Assembly: GCF_964204865.1 (NCBI RefSeq) | Contig: NC_135258.1 | Coordinates: 4,021,001 to 4,085,000, forward strand | Source of the DNA: Styela clava | Lineage: Eukaryota; Chordata; Ascidiacea; Stolidobranchia; Styelidae | Reading direction: 5' to 3' | Length of the DNA: 64,000 bases | Notes under the pieces: generated by a model | Seen by the model: the letters and a program-made list of their open reading frames with translations, nothing else | What the model was told of the DNA's origin: nothing | Databases searched by the model: none | Shown: positions 24,476-36,215 of the stretch, piece after piece | Layout: each line of letters opens with the position of its first letter | Position numbering within the stretch: the first letter of the stretch is position 1 | Translations under genes and position numbers: made by a program

Positions 24476-25180
24476 TGTAAGAAATGTTTGCATGCATTTT
24501 ATGAATCCTTGAGTCCTTCACTGTAAGCACCTTAAGTTAGTCACACTTTATGAGTTTACATTGCACATCTTTACTGTGACGTAATAGTCACTTATTCCCC
24601 CGCGCTTTACGGCCTTCTAGAACTTTCCTTGCCACGAGGTAGACGCTTGTTGCGCTTTGCTTATTAGGGAGGATTCTGCGTGACTGCAGATTTTATAGTT
24701 TATAGGTTTTACTATTTTCTGTTTATATTACTAAATGATTATCAGGTAGGATTTCTAGAATAGATATGATTATGTTTATCCATAGATTGCCCGATAGGTT
24801 GTGAGGATTGCTGTATTTTGTTGTATCGAATATGTCGCTTATTGTTTTTATTTGTATTATAGCATTACTTATGGCTGTTCTTTGAGTCCTTGTCAAAAAT
24901 AGTCAATTTATCACTAACACTGACACTGACACTAATACTGTAATAGACTGTTATCACCGACGTCAACATTAGATGTGTTTAAACAAGATAATAAAGTTTC
25001 TTTCAACACAAGTCAACGGGATTGTTGGTGTACAGGTTGCAGTGTGTATTAGTCAGTTGGTGCATAGATTGAAGACATTATTTGGGGACCCAAGTGACAG
25101 GACGCGTCTCCAGTTACCCTGTATCTTGGAGTCGCAGTGGGACACATTAGGTACCGTACCCTACGCGTACTTATCCCACA
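24476..25180 (+). repeat. 3' LTR of BEL/Pao element
   Basis: 705 bp, collinear with the 5' LTR and ending cccaca before the ataac target duplicate. Confidence 0.93.
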
Positions 25181-25776
25181 ATAACAATACCTCTTGCTAT
25201 TTTGAATACTATTCGTTAGTTTTTGGCTGTGTTCAGAAAATTTAAGTATGAATCAAAAAAGTCAATCATCATTTTGCTTTCTTAGGAATTGGAGTTTAAT
25301 TGCTGTAATCAAAAACTAGTCTATAAATAGATGGGATTAAATAGGCTAAAATTCTCTACCGGTACGCAACGTTTTCTGTGAAGTATGCATTCGTGGCGCG
25401 TGCTTTTGGCAAAACTGTTGCTGTGTACGTTTCTTGTGCTAAAATGAACGTTAGTGCGCTAATAGTACTGCAATCTCTCGCCTAATGCTCCAATTTCACA
25501 AGTCACACTAACTTTTGTACTGCTTGCATGCGGATATTCATAGCAGCAGTTTTGCTAACCTCAGGATAGTTGTCTAGAAATCTTGTATATTTGTTTTGCT
25601 ATGATGTTATGGATCTTTATTCTGCGATATAGAATTTATTATTCAAATCTTCAGAAATGTAGAATTTATATTGTGGAATAAATTGAATATCTTTCCTAAC
25701 TTTTGTGAATTTCTTGTATTGCATTGACAAAAATATTTATTTAACACAATTTGAGTCATAGCTGTCCCGTGGTCAG

Positions 25777-26015
25777 GAAAATTTAGTGATCCCTGATCCA
25801 AACCATCCCTTGTACCGGTACGATAATCTTCTTGTCTTCGACTGGCCATCAGATACCAACGAATGTGGAACCGCCACACGGTGCGCAATTGTAAATTTTT
25901 ATGGCGTCATTAAAAAAATTGGAAGTGTAAAACGAATTCCACAGAGCCTACAGTATTTTTGTTTTTTTTTCAGGATTGTTCCGACCAACTTTATGTCTGT
26001 TGTACAGAGCCGTAG
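25777..26015 (+). CDS. Cys-rich C-terminal exon pair, copy A (partial gene)
   Basis: Exon 25777-25890 follows a ggtcag acceptor and ends before gtaaat. Exon 25974-26015 follows a T-rich tract with cag and ends in TAG. Both boundaries are phase 0 and the intron is 83 bp. The peptide runs ENLVIPDPNHPLY ... NECGTATRCAI then DCSDQLYVCCTEP, with five cysteines in the last 25 residues. The same pair is kept open in units B and C. Between A and C three changes are synonymous in this frame (ATC/ATT, TAC/TAT, TGT/TGC) and two codons change, while the second exon is identical. This favours the + strand over the overlapping antisense frame. Upstream exons were not found, so start and function are unknown; an extracellular disulfide protein is likely. 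Confidence 0.45.
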
Positions 26016-26069
26016 TCGAAATGGGTGGTGTGATGGAATGCCATATAACAAGTCTTTACTAGTTACTTT

Positions 26070-26270
26070 ACCAATAGGATAGGATTTACATATTTATTCC
26101 GGAGGAGAGGAAAACCAATAAGTCGGCTTAACCATATGTCGAACCACGGCCTCTCGTTTGTTACCATTCCATGTCGGGTATGGAATTAGACAGTTATTTG
26201 TTTTCGGGACTTGATGGTGGATGAAGCCGCAACCGACCAGAGGTTACGTGAACCATCCTACAAAAGGTAC
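26070..26270 (-). mobile_element. SINE body fragment, copy in unit A
   Basis: In reverse orientation: atttacatatttattccgg, taagtcggcttaacc, cgaaccacggcctctcg, ccatgtcgggtatgg, cttgatggtgg, then ggttacgtgaacc. These blocks match the body of the SINE at 46072 in the same order. The tRNA-like head is missing. Equivalent copies: 59100-59290 and 62590-62790. Confidence 0.7.
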
Positions 26271-26569
26271 TTTCCCCACTTTAACTATTAAAAAGTTTTT
26301 TTTAACAAATTTATTCCTTTTCACAGAGATAATACAGTTTAGCATCGCATCTATGATCGTTGAGTTGCCATTTCAAATGTTCATTCAGCATCCCACACTT
26401 TTCCCAACTATCACTAGGTTCGCCTGGTGCCCATGCGATATTCTGTGTCGTCCCTTGTACGCCGTCATTCCAGATCCATTTATTCCTGTCCAAATCATCC
26501 AAACCAATCCACAATCCGTATACCGGGAACACCGTAATGGGTTTGAGTAGTTTGTTTATGATAGCACTG

Positions 26570-26990
26570 GAAGAATAATAAAGTACATGAATATAATCTC
26601 TTATCTCTCTCACACATCCACACACACTCTCTCCTCTTATATTCTTTTTATACACAGTCAAAAACGCTCTCTCTTTTATATCTCATGATCTCTTAAACGC
26701 ATATATACCCACTCTTCTTTATCTCTCTCACACATCATGTCAATTTTCTCACATGTACACTCACTCTCTCTTTTATATCCTTTTTATGCGCACCCACACG
26801 CGTTCTCTCCTTTATGTCTCATATTCTCTCAAACGCACGTTTACCCACTCTTCTATATCTCTCATGTTATTCACACTCACTCTATCGCACTTACACGTCT
26901 ATCTTTTCCTTAGACGTACATCACTCTCTCATAACTCTTTTTAAAAGCACACTCACTCTTTCTCATACAGCCACACGGGAGACTGTACAC
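26570..26990. repeat. Degenerate CT/CA-rich margin of the satellite array
   Basis: Irregular tctctcacacatc, cttttatat and acactcactc phrases without a fixed period. The same margin is present at 59600-60020 and 63110-63660. Confidence 0.6.
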
Positions 26991-29900
26991 ACTTGCGTTT
27001 ACTTCTCTCACACGTTCACCCACTCCTATTATCTTTATATCATACCCACTCACTCTCACACATTCACTCACTCCTATTATTCTTATATCATACGCACTCA
27101 CTGTCACATATCACTCACTCCCATTATTGTCTTACCCCACTCACTCACTCTCACACATTCATTCACTCCAATTATCTTCTTACCACACTCACTCACTCTC
27201 ACACATTCACTCACTCCTATTATTCTTATATCATACGCACTCACTGTCACATATCACTCACTCCCATTATTGTCTTACCCCACTCACTCACTCTCACACA
27301 TTCATTCACTCCAATTATCTTCTTACCACACTCACTCACTCTCACACATTCACTCACTCCTATTATTCTTATATCATACGCACTCACTGTCACATATCAC
27401 TCACTCCCATTATTGTCTTACCCCACTCACTCACTCTCACACATTCATTCACTCCAATTATCTTCTTACCACACTCACTCACTCTCACACATTCACTCAC
27501 TCCTATTATTCTTATATCATACGCACTCACTGTCACATATCACTCACTCCCATTATTGTCTTACCCCACTCACTCACTCTCACACATTCATTCACTCCAA
27601 TTATCTTCTTACCACACTCACTCACTCTCACACATTCACTCACTCCTATTATTCTTATATCATACGCACTCACTGTCACATATCACTCACTCCCATTATT
27701 GTCTTACCCCACTCACTCACTCTCACACATTCATTCACTCCAATTATCTTCTTACCACACTCACTCACTCTCACACATTTACTCACTCCTAATATTCTTA
27801 TATCATACGCACTCACTATCACATATCACTCACTCCCATTATTGTCTTATTCCACTCACTTGCTCTCACACATTCATTCACTCCCTTTATTGTCTTACCC
27901 CACTCACTCACTCTCACACATTCACTCACTCCTATTATTCTTATATCATACACACTCACTCTAACACATTCACCCACTCCGAATATCTTCTTACCCCACT
28001 CACTCACTCTCACACATTCACCCACTCCAATTATCTTCTTACCCCACTCACTCACTCTCACACATTCACCCACTCCAATTATCTTCTTACCACACTCACT
28101 CATTCTCACACATTCACCCACTCCAATTATCTTCTTACCCCACTCTCACACATTCACCCACTCCAATTATCTTCTTACCCCACTCACTCACTCTCACACA
28201 TTCACCCACTCCAATTATCTTCTTACCACACTCACTCATTCTCACACATTCACCCACTCCAATTATCTTCTTACCACACTCACTCACTCTCACACATTCA
28301 CCCACTCCAATTATCTTCTTACCACACTCACTCACTCTCACACATTCACTCACTCCAATTATCTTCTTACCACACCCACTCACTCTCACACATTCACCCA
28401 CTCCAATTATCTTCTTACCACACTCACTCACTCTCACACATTCACCCACTCCAATTATCTTCTTACCACACTCACTCACTCTCACACATTCACCCACTCC
28501 AATTATCTTCTTACCACACTCACTCACTCTCACACATTCACTCACTCCTATTATCTTCTTACCCCACTCACTCACACATTCACCCACTCCTCTTATCTTC
28601 ATATCATACACACTCACTCTAACACATTCACCCACTCCGAATATCTTCTTACCCCACTCACTCACTCTCACACATACACTATACACATTCACCCACTCCA
28701 AATATCTTCTTATCATACTCACTCACTATATAACACATTCACCCACTCCTATTATCTTTATATCATACACACTCACTCTCACACATTCACCCACTCTTCT
28801 TCAAATATCTTCTTATCATACTCACTCACTCTCACACATTCACCCACTCTTCTTCAAATATCTTCTTATCATACTCACTCACACTAACACATTCACCCAC
28901 TCCTATTATTGTTATATCATACACACTCACACATTCACCCACTCCAATTATCTTCTTACCACACTCACTCACTCTAACACATTCACCCACTCCTATTATC
29001 TTTATATCATACTCACTCACACTAACACATTCACCCACTCCTATTATTGTTATATCATACACACTCACTCTCACACATTCACCCACTCCAATTATCTTCT
29101 TACCCCACTCACTCACTCTCACACATTCACCCACTCCAATTATCTTCTTACCACACTCACTCACTCTCCCACATTCACCCACTCCTATTATTTTTATATC
29201 ATACACACTGACTCTCACACATTCACCCACTTCAAATATCTTATTACCACACTCACTCACTCTCACACATTCACCCACTCCTATTATCTTTATATCATAC
29301 TCACTCACTCTATAACACATTCACCCACTCCTATTATCTTTATATCATACACACTCACTCTCACACATTCACCCACTTCAAATATCTTCTTATCATACTC
29401 ACTCACTCTAACACATTCACCCACTCCTATCATACACACTCACTCTCACACATTCACTCACTCCAAATATCTTCTTACCACACTCACTCACTCCAACACA
29501 TTCACTCACTCCTATTATCTTTATATCATACACACTCACTCTCACACATTCACTCACTCCAAATATCTTCTTATCATACTCACTCACTCTAACACATTCA
29601 CCCACTCCAATTATATCATACACACTCACTCTCACACATTCACTCACTCCAATTATCTTCTTACCACACTCACTCACTCTAACACATTCACCCACTCCTA
29701 TTATCTTTATATCATACTCACTCACACTAACACATTCACCCACTCCTATTATTGTTATATCATACACACTCACTCTCACACATTCACCCACTCCAATTAT
29801 CTTCTTACCCCACTCACTCACTCTCACACATTCACCCACTATAATTTTCCTCTTACCACACTCACTCACTCTCCCACATTCACCCACTCCTATTATTTTT

Positions 29901-31378
29901 ATATCATACACACTCACACATTCACTCACTCCAATTATCTTCTTACCACACTCACTCACTCTCACACATTCACCCACTCCTCTTATCTTCATATCATACA
30001 CACTCACTCTAACACATTCACCCACTCCGAATATCTTCTTACCCCACTCACTCACTCTCACACATACACATACACTATACACATTCACCCACTCCAAATA
30101 TCTTCTTATCATACTCACTCACTATATAACACATTCACCCACTCCTATTATCTTTATATCATACACACTCACTCTCACACATTCACCCACTCCAATTATC
30201 TTCTTACCACACTCACTCACTCTAACACATTCACCCACCCCTATTATCTTTATATCATACTCACTCACACTAACACATTCACCCACTCCTATTATTGTTA
30301 TATCATACACACTCACTCTCACACATTCACCCACTCCAATTATCTTCTTACCCCACTCACTCACTCTCACACATTCACCCACTCCAATTATCTTCTTACC
30401 ACACTCACTCACTCACTCACTCTCACACATTCACCCACTCCTATTATCTTTATATCATACACACTCACACACTCCTATTATCTTTATATCATACTCACTC
30501 ACTCTATAACACATTCACCCACTCCTATTATCTTTATATCATACACACTCACTCTCACACATTCACTCACTCCAAATATCTTCTTATCATACTCACTCAC
30601 TCTAACACATTCACCCACTCCAATTATATCATACACACTCACTCTCACACATTCACTCACTCCAAATATCTTCTTACCACACTCACTCACTCTAACACAT
30701 TCACCCACTCCAATTATATCATACACACTCACTCTCACACATTCACTCACTCCAAATATCTTCTTACCACACTCACTCACTCTAACACATTCACCCACTC
30801 CTATTATATCATACACACTCACTCTCACACATTCACTCACTCCAAATATCTTCTTACCACACTCACTCACTCCAACACATTCACCCACTCCTATTATCTT
30901 TATATCATACACACTCACTCTCACACATTCACTCACTCCAAATATCTTCTTACCACACTCACTCACTCTAACACATTCACCCACTCCTATTATCTTTATA
31001 TCATACACACTCACTCTCACCCACTCCAAATATCTTCTTATCATACTCACTCACTCTATCACATTCACCCACTCCTATTATATCATACACACTCACTCTC
31101 ACACATTCACTCACTCCAAATATCTTCTTACCACACTCACTCACTCCAACACATTCACCCACTCCTATTATCTTTATATCATACACACTCACTCTCACCC
31201 ACTCCAAATATCTTCTTATCATACTCACTCACTCTAACACATTCACCCACTCCTATTATATCATACACACTCACTCTAACACATTCACCCACTCCAATTA
31301 TCTTTTTACCACACTCACTCACTCTCACACATTCACTCACTCCTATTACTTTCTTATCATACACACTCACTCTCTCTC
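26991..31378. repeat. Satellite array, 48-bp monomer, with 143-bp higher-order block
   Basis: The typical monomer is cactcactctcacacattc, acccactccaattatc, ttcttaccacac, about 48 bp or 16 codons, roughly 90 copies. At 27090-27780 three-monomer blocks repeat at exactly 143 bp: the phrase ctgtcacatatc starts at 27101, 27244, 27387, 27530 and 27673. The + strand is almost free of G. Long frames on both strands follow from the composition and the near-multiple-of-three period; they are not genes. The array lies inside the lectin intron. Confidence 0.95.
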
Positions 31379-31591
31379 ACACACGCTCTCGTTCCTCTTC
31401 ATTATCACTCCATCATAAATAACTCACTTTCTAATTCCGTTATTTCTTATTCCCGTTGTAGCCAGCGTTGCACCACGTTTCTTGCAATCTTTTTGAGCTT
31501 CTTCGTAGTTAAACTTTATTCAGAAGAACTTTTACTTGTGAGTGGATATATTATACCAACCCTCAGAATCTGGAAAATAAGAGATTGATAT

Positions 31592-34045
31592 ACCTAAGAG
31601 AGAAATGCTCAAATTTATGGACACGTAACAGCAGATACCACAGTCTACAAATATATTGACACCAAGCGAAGCAGTACTGCAGTAGATTACCTTACCTTTA
31701 GCATTACCGATACCGGTAACGTCAAAAAACTTTCGAGTAGCGAGAATTTTTGGTATCAGCCGTCACGCTTGGCGGATTAAAATCCGTATTCCCATAATTA
31801 AAAAGTGATACATCGAAATTTTGAATAAAATTTTTAAATCTCATAGGATTCATAGAAATTTTGGGAATAAATAAAAGTCATAGCCTTCCGGCAAAAAAAT
31901 CAAGTTTAAACACTGAAAACTTCGAAGCAATAGGTCCAGTATTCGAAGAAAAAAGCGATTTTTTATTCATAATGATGACGAATAACAAGAACAACAACAT
32001 AATAATAAAACGATCCATAGGTCCACTTACGTGTCCAATAAGAGGTGAATATAACTAATACAGGAGAGCAATGCTCAAATATATGAACATGAAAGCCTAA
32101 ACGAAGTAGTATCAACTATTTTACAGTACCGGTAGTCTGACCCTAAGATCACTGAGATGTGATCATGGAACCACGATCATTGTCCGTTACAGCTTCCTCG
32201 ACCATCAAGTTCTCCATATGATTAAGCCGCATTCGGAAAACGGAAATTTCATAGTAATTGTCCAGAAGTTGATGAGATAAGCGATTTTTTAAGAACAACA
32301 ACATAATATCAAAACGATACATAGGTCTGTCTACTTTATGTCCAATCAATAAATTCTATTTATGGGCATATCCACCAAAATATCACCACAATTCAAGCCA
32401 ACTGTTAAAAATACTGTACCGAATGTCTTATGAAGGTGCTCCTTTAAAGTAAAAATATGAAGTTTGATATTGGCCCTAATGCGACTAAGAGACAAGAGAG
32501 CTACGCCCAAATATAGGAACACGTCTGCTCGCAATACAGTACGGTTTACCGTACCGTCAGATCACAGTCTACAAATATATTAACACCAAGAGAAGCAGTA
32601 CAGTAGGACACAAAATGGTGTTCGATGTCCTCAGAACGTTTAATGACGTCATAGCAAACAAAAACAAATCTCACAGAAATATTTAAAATGAATAAAAGTA
32701 ATAGCCTTCTGGGGAAAAATTTCATCTTTAACCCCTAAAAATTTCAAAGCAATCGGTCCAGTGATCAAAGAGAAAAGTGGTTTTTTAATACTTCTACTAG
32801 GTGTCCAAAAAGGGTCAAAGAACAACAAGAACAAGAACAACATAACAACAAAACGATCGTTATGTCCTCTAAACGTGTCCAATAAAAATATTGTCTTCTT
32901 CAAATTATGTCAGTTATGCCCAACAGCAGCCCAATCACCTTCAGAAAATTTCTAGCACTCATGGTCTCCGTTTATCATTCCAGTAGTATTTATAGCGTTA
33001 TTTTGATTGCTAGATTCCAAAAGCCCATTATATTCAAACAATTCAAGCAGAAAAAGTGAAAAACCCTCATGTGAAATAACCACAGCAGGCAATAAAAGGA
33101 AGTTTTTTCCCATCTCTACTGGCGGACAATGTGAGGGTGACGTAAAACTTAATTTTATGAACAATATTTAAAGTGTTACAAAAGCAAATGAAGAAAACAA
33201 TAGGCTTCGTGTAGAAACTAAATTTAATCGAAATTTCAACAAATACATCGGGATATTTTTAACTGAAATAACAACATTTGGTTTTAGTGTGGTTGTGGCA
33301 ACATCAGGCGTGCCAGATTAAATTACCCAACGAGCCGGATTTGGCCCGCGAGCAGTAGTTTGCCCATGTCAGAGCTAGGCCATCGCGGCCGCAAACAACG
33401 GTTACCTGAATATATTTCTGTAATATTTATCGTGGTGAAAGCAGCAGTTGTCTGGTCTTTCTCCTCCTCTGGGGTTTGTTTTTTTCGCGTCACGATCACA
33501 GCCACAGAGATTGCCATAAGCATCGCGAGAATTATCGCTCCAAGTAACATCATTGGTCCTTTACGATCCATTATTTTATGAAATAATTCAAGTGAAATCA
33601 AGCTGCTTTATTTTCTATTGTTAACGGTACATTATTATTAAATCTTGAATAGTGAAGTATAAACTTAATTGAGCTCGAAATGGACCTATGGATCGTTTTG
33701 TCATTATGTTGTTGTTCGTGGTATTTTTCGTCTTATCACTATGAATAAAATCGATTTTCTCATCAACTACTGACCAATTGCTACGAAATGTTCAGTGGGT
33801 AAAGATTGTATTTTTTGCTAGAAGACTAATATTTCATTTATTTCAAAATTTGTTGTGGCTACCAGAGATTTTTTCTTTGTGCCTTTACGTCATCAAAAAA
33901 ATAAATATCTTGGTGGCGGTCCTACTTTCGCGTAAGTAAAATCAGCTGCTCAGCTGCGATACAGTACCGGCTACTGTAGCAGATTGCATACCCGCACCAT
34001 TTCGTGTCGATATATTCGAGCATAGCTCTCTTGTCATATCTATAT
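31592..34045. mobile_element. Cluster of MITE family A copies
   Basis: Copies at about 31592-32041, 32063-32345 and 32490-32882 (one orientation) and 33675-34045 (reverse) share gctcaaatatatggacacg, tagccttctgg, caataggtccagtattcg and acaacataa...cgatc...tgtcc. A SINE fragment (32150-32235: accatcaagt, atatgattaagccgc) sits inside one. A hAT right end (gccggatttggcccgcg) lies at about 33330. Exon 1 of lectin copy A (33406-33571) lies between copies. Confidence 0.6.
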
Positions 34046-34382
34046 ATCGCAGGTTTTGTCTGCTCACTCAATTCTGTAACCAACTCAGATTTACTATAAG
34101 TTCTACCAACGTTTCTAATTTTTATACAGACAGGGCAATGAACTTAAAATGCGGAATATGTTATCACCATTAAAGCGAAACTAATATCGTTTGCTTCGTA
34201 AAGGTCGGGCATGTCCTTACTATCAATTTGTGCATTAGTCTGTGTAATGAGGCAAGATGAGACCGAGTTCCGCAGTTTTCACATTAATTAACGTCCTTGT
34301 GAATAACGCGCTTGTTTTCGACTTGGTTTATTTATTTGTTTCACATTATTTAATCTTTGTAGAATTCTTGGTTCTCCTATAA

Positions 34383-35743
34383 CAGGGCTACTCAACTATT
34401 TTCACCAAAGGTCCGTTTACAAAACTTTAAAATTACTGGGGTCCGGACATTTCAGAAAATTTATTTCATTTAATAAACGAAACTTCAAATACATTAATAA
34501 TTAAATACAAGAGCAATGAATGAATCAAAAATATGGGTACACATGTCGCACATCTATTCCAGTACGGCAATGGGTGGATGTTTCCCCGAGCATCGTTTTC
34601 GCTGTTTATTTACGTAACAAGGATCAATCAGCAAATTGTCAACGATGACGTACAATTAAATTTTTTGAAGCCGCTCAGATACTTCGTTCGCTCAGACATA
34701 TATTCAAGCATGGCTCTAAACAAGCCATGTTTTTGGATTCGCGTGTTATTCGTTAGTTTTTGGTTGTGTTTCTGAAAATTAGTTGTAAATGAAGTATTGT
34801 AATTGTCGATATGTCTTCCGACAAGCTTTAGTTTAGTTACAATAATCAAAAATAAGTCCCGGGAAAGCTTCGATAGACTATGCTCAAATGAGCGTGTAAG
34901 CGGTACGTGGTTGTATATTTTAATAAAATTAATGGTTTCGATCATGTAAATCAGTTTGTAATTGTTAACTCTCTGAAACACTCGCGAAATACGTATCCAA
35001 CATTTTGCAATAGTAAAGAATAGGGTGAATTTTTCTGGGGTCAAAAGTCGGGGAAACATCCTATGGATCTTTCCATCCTGTGTATGTAAATAGTATCAAA
35101 ATCATCTGAAACTATATACCTGTTGGAATGGTGGTCGTTCGTGGAAATTTGATATATATTAATGTTGGAAGCATTGGGACGGATACAATAATTTTAAATT
35201 GAACTAATCGAAAACGACAAAAGAACCCGATACCCCAATCAATGTTTGTACATTTTTGCATTGAAATTGAACTACAGCATCACCATTTTACGCCAACGAG
35301 TGTTTTTTATTCCATATTTTTGTAGGGAAAGCACTGTTGTAAAACACATACCATAGTCATGCATTCCATTCTATCAAAATGTATTTATTAATTGGAACCC
35401 ACCGAATGTTTATGCTACACAAGTTTGACGCCCGAACGATACTCGTTCGTGTTTTGTCTTTTTAATTTTGAATATATGTTTGTGTGTTGAATGTTGGTAA
35501 ACTGGCGCATGTATATTTACATGTATTATACCTTTATGAAGGTTTTGCCAGTTTCCTCGATTATCCCAATCTTATGTGTGTTCATTGCTTGTGTTTTGTG
35601 TATATTTTTTTGCGGGGAAATCAAAATATACTCATACTTATAAAACGATGCTTGTGCTACCGAAATAAACAATCAGACGCGGTCCAAACTGCACGGTCGA
35701 AAGGTCCGGATTCGGACCGCGGTCCGCCAGTTGAGTAGCCCTG
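34383..35743. mobile_element. 1.36-kb hAT-like non-autonomous element
   Basis: Ends CAGGGCTACTCAACT and AGTTGAGTAGCCCTG are perfect inverted repeats of 15 bp. Flanks tcctataa (34375-34382) and tcctatag (35744-35751) match at 7 of 8. Inner ggtccg motifs occur at both ends. No transposase frame. Part of the interior (tgtttccccgagcatcg, cgttagtttttggttgtg) resembles the hAT-derived flank of units A-C. Confidence 0.88.
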
Positions 35744-35751
35744 TCCTATAG

Positions 35752-35960
35752 TATGCCAACCAGAATGGCGGGAATCGGAACGTAGTATGTTCACCAGGAT
35801 ATGGTTAGGCCATAATTTTATTCCAATTTTTCATATTTTAGTTCTATGGACTAGCCAAATGACTCTTATAGTATTTGTACCTGGAATTATGGCCAAACGC
35901 TAACCTGGTACACATACCACGTTCCGGTGTTCTCCATCTTGAATCGCATACTACAGAATA
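35752..35960. mobile_element. MITE family B copy, diverged
   Basis: ccaaccagaatggcggg, ggttaggccataatttta, aaacgctaacctggtacac and ggtgttctccatcttg are in family B order, next to the right TSD of the preceding hAT element. Confidence 0.6.
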
Positions 35961-36215
35961 CCGAATTTTTATTATGTTGAATGAGATTTGCTAATTTCTT
36001 GCTATTAACTCTTGACTTTGTCTCATTCAAGCATCATTGCCACACAACAAACAGATAATGTACTGAGATTGAACGAAGTTTGTCAATCGACTCAACCTAT
36101 CTCCGATTTTTGCTTTGTTTTTGTATTTTGTACCACGTGACAAAGCACGGCACAGAAAGATGCGTCTGAAATGCAAAAGAAGTTGTTTCTAATTTCATAT
36201 AAATATAAAAAGGAT

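Larger units (their letters stand above)
17253..25180 (+). mobile_element. BEL/Pao LTR retrotransposon, complete but decayed
   Basis: The 7928-bp element has near-identical LTRs starting tgtaagaaatg and ending tatcccaca, and a 5-bp target duplication ataac (17248-17252 and 25181-25185). The related unfilled site in the unit C copy reads ttaatataacaatac near 61682, which confirms the boundaries. Order gag, protease, reverse transcriptase, RNase H, integrase is that of BEL/Pao. Reading frames are broken at several places, so it is non-autonomous now. Confidence 0.93.
25181..31690. repeat. Unit A of a triplicated segment
   Basis: Collinear with 57509-61682 (unit B) and 61683-64000 (unit C, partial). 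Order: ctattttgaatactattcg flank, Cys-rich exon pair (+), SINE tail, CTLD terminal exon (-), satellite array, CTLD first domain exon (-), MITE A fragment. Unit A carries the BEL insertion at its left edge; unit B carries a minisatellite that A and C lack. Confidence 0.85.
26311..33571 (-). pseudogene. Type II membrane C-type lectin-like gene, copy A, two nonsense codons
   Basis: Exon 1 is 33571-33406: ATG, short cytoplasmic MDRKGPM, one membrane segment (LLGAIILAMLMAISVAV), then a stalk with NIT and EEEKDQ, donor gtaacc, phase 1. Exon 2 is 31569-31428 after a tattttccag acceptor: GWYNIS, then NYEEAQKDCKKRGATL, donor gtgagt, phase 2. Terminal exon is 26566-26311: GLWIGLDDLD, KWIWNDG, WAPGEPSD, WEKCG, WQLNDHRC, YYLCEKE, TAA. 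The four core CTLD cysteines are present. The EPS in place of EPN/QPD suggests altered or lost Ca/sugar binding. Exon 2 has TAA at 31534-31532 and TGA at 31522-31520, where copy B has sense codons. The exon 2-to-terminal-exon intron (about 4.9 kb) is mostly the satellite array; the anchor-to-exon 2 intron holds MITE A copies. Phases agree throughout. Confidence 0.75.

Noticed and set aside
25643..25888. Antisense 81-codon frame overlapping the Cys-rich exon, conserved in three units
   Set aside because: Changes between copies are mostly amino-acid changing in this frame but silent in the + frame, so it is a shadow.
26814..28622. Long Thr/His/Ser-rich open frame (602 codons) and overlapping frames on both strands to 31.4 kb
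   Set aside because: It is satellite. All three frames are open because the monomer lacks stop-forming combinations; there is no start context, signal or splice logic, and the array lies inside a lectin intron.
26991..31378. CRISPR-like repeat array
   Set aside because: Repeats are directly adjacent without unique spacers, in a eukaryotic intron, with no cas genes.
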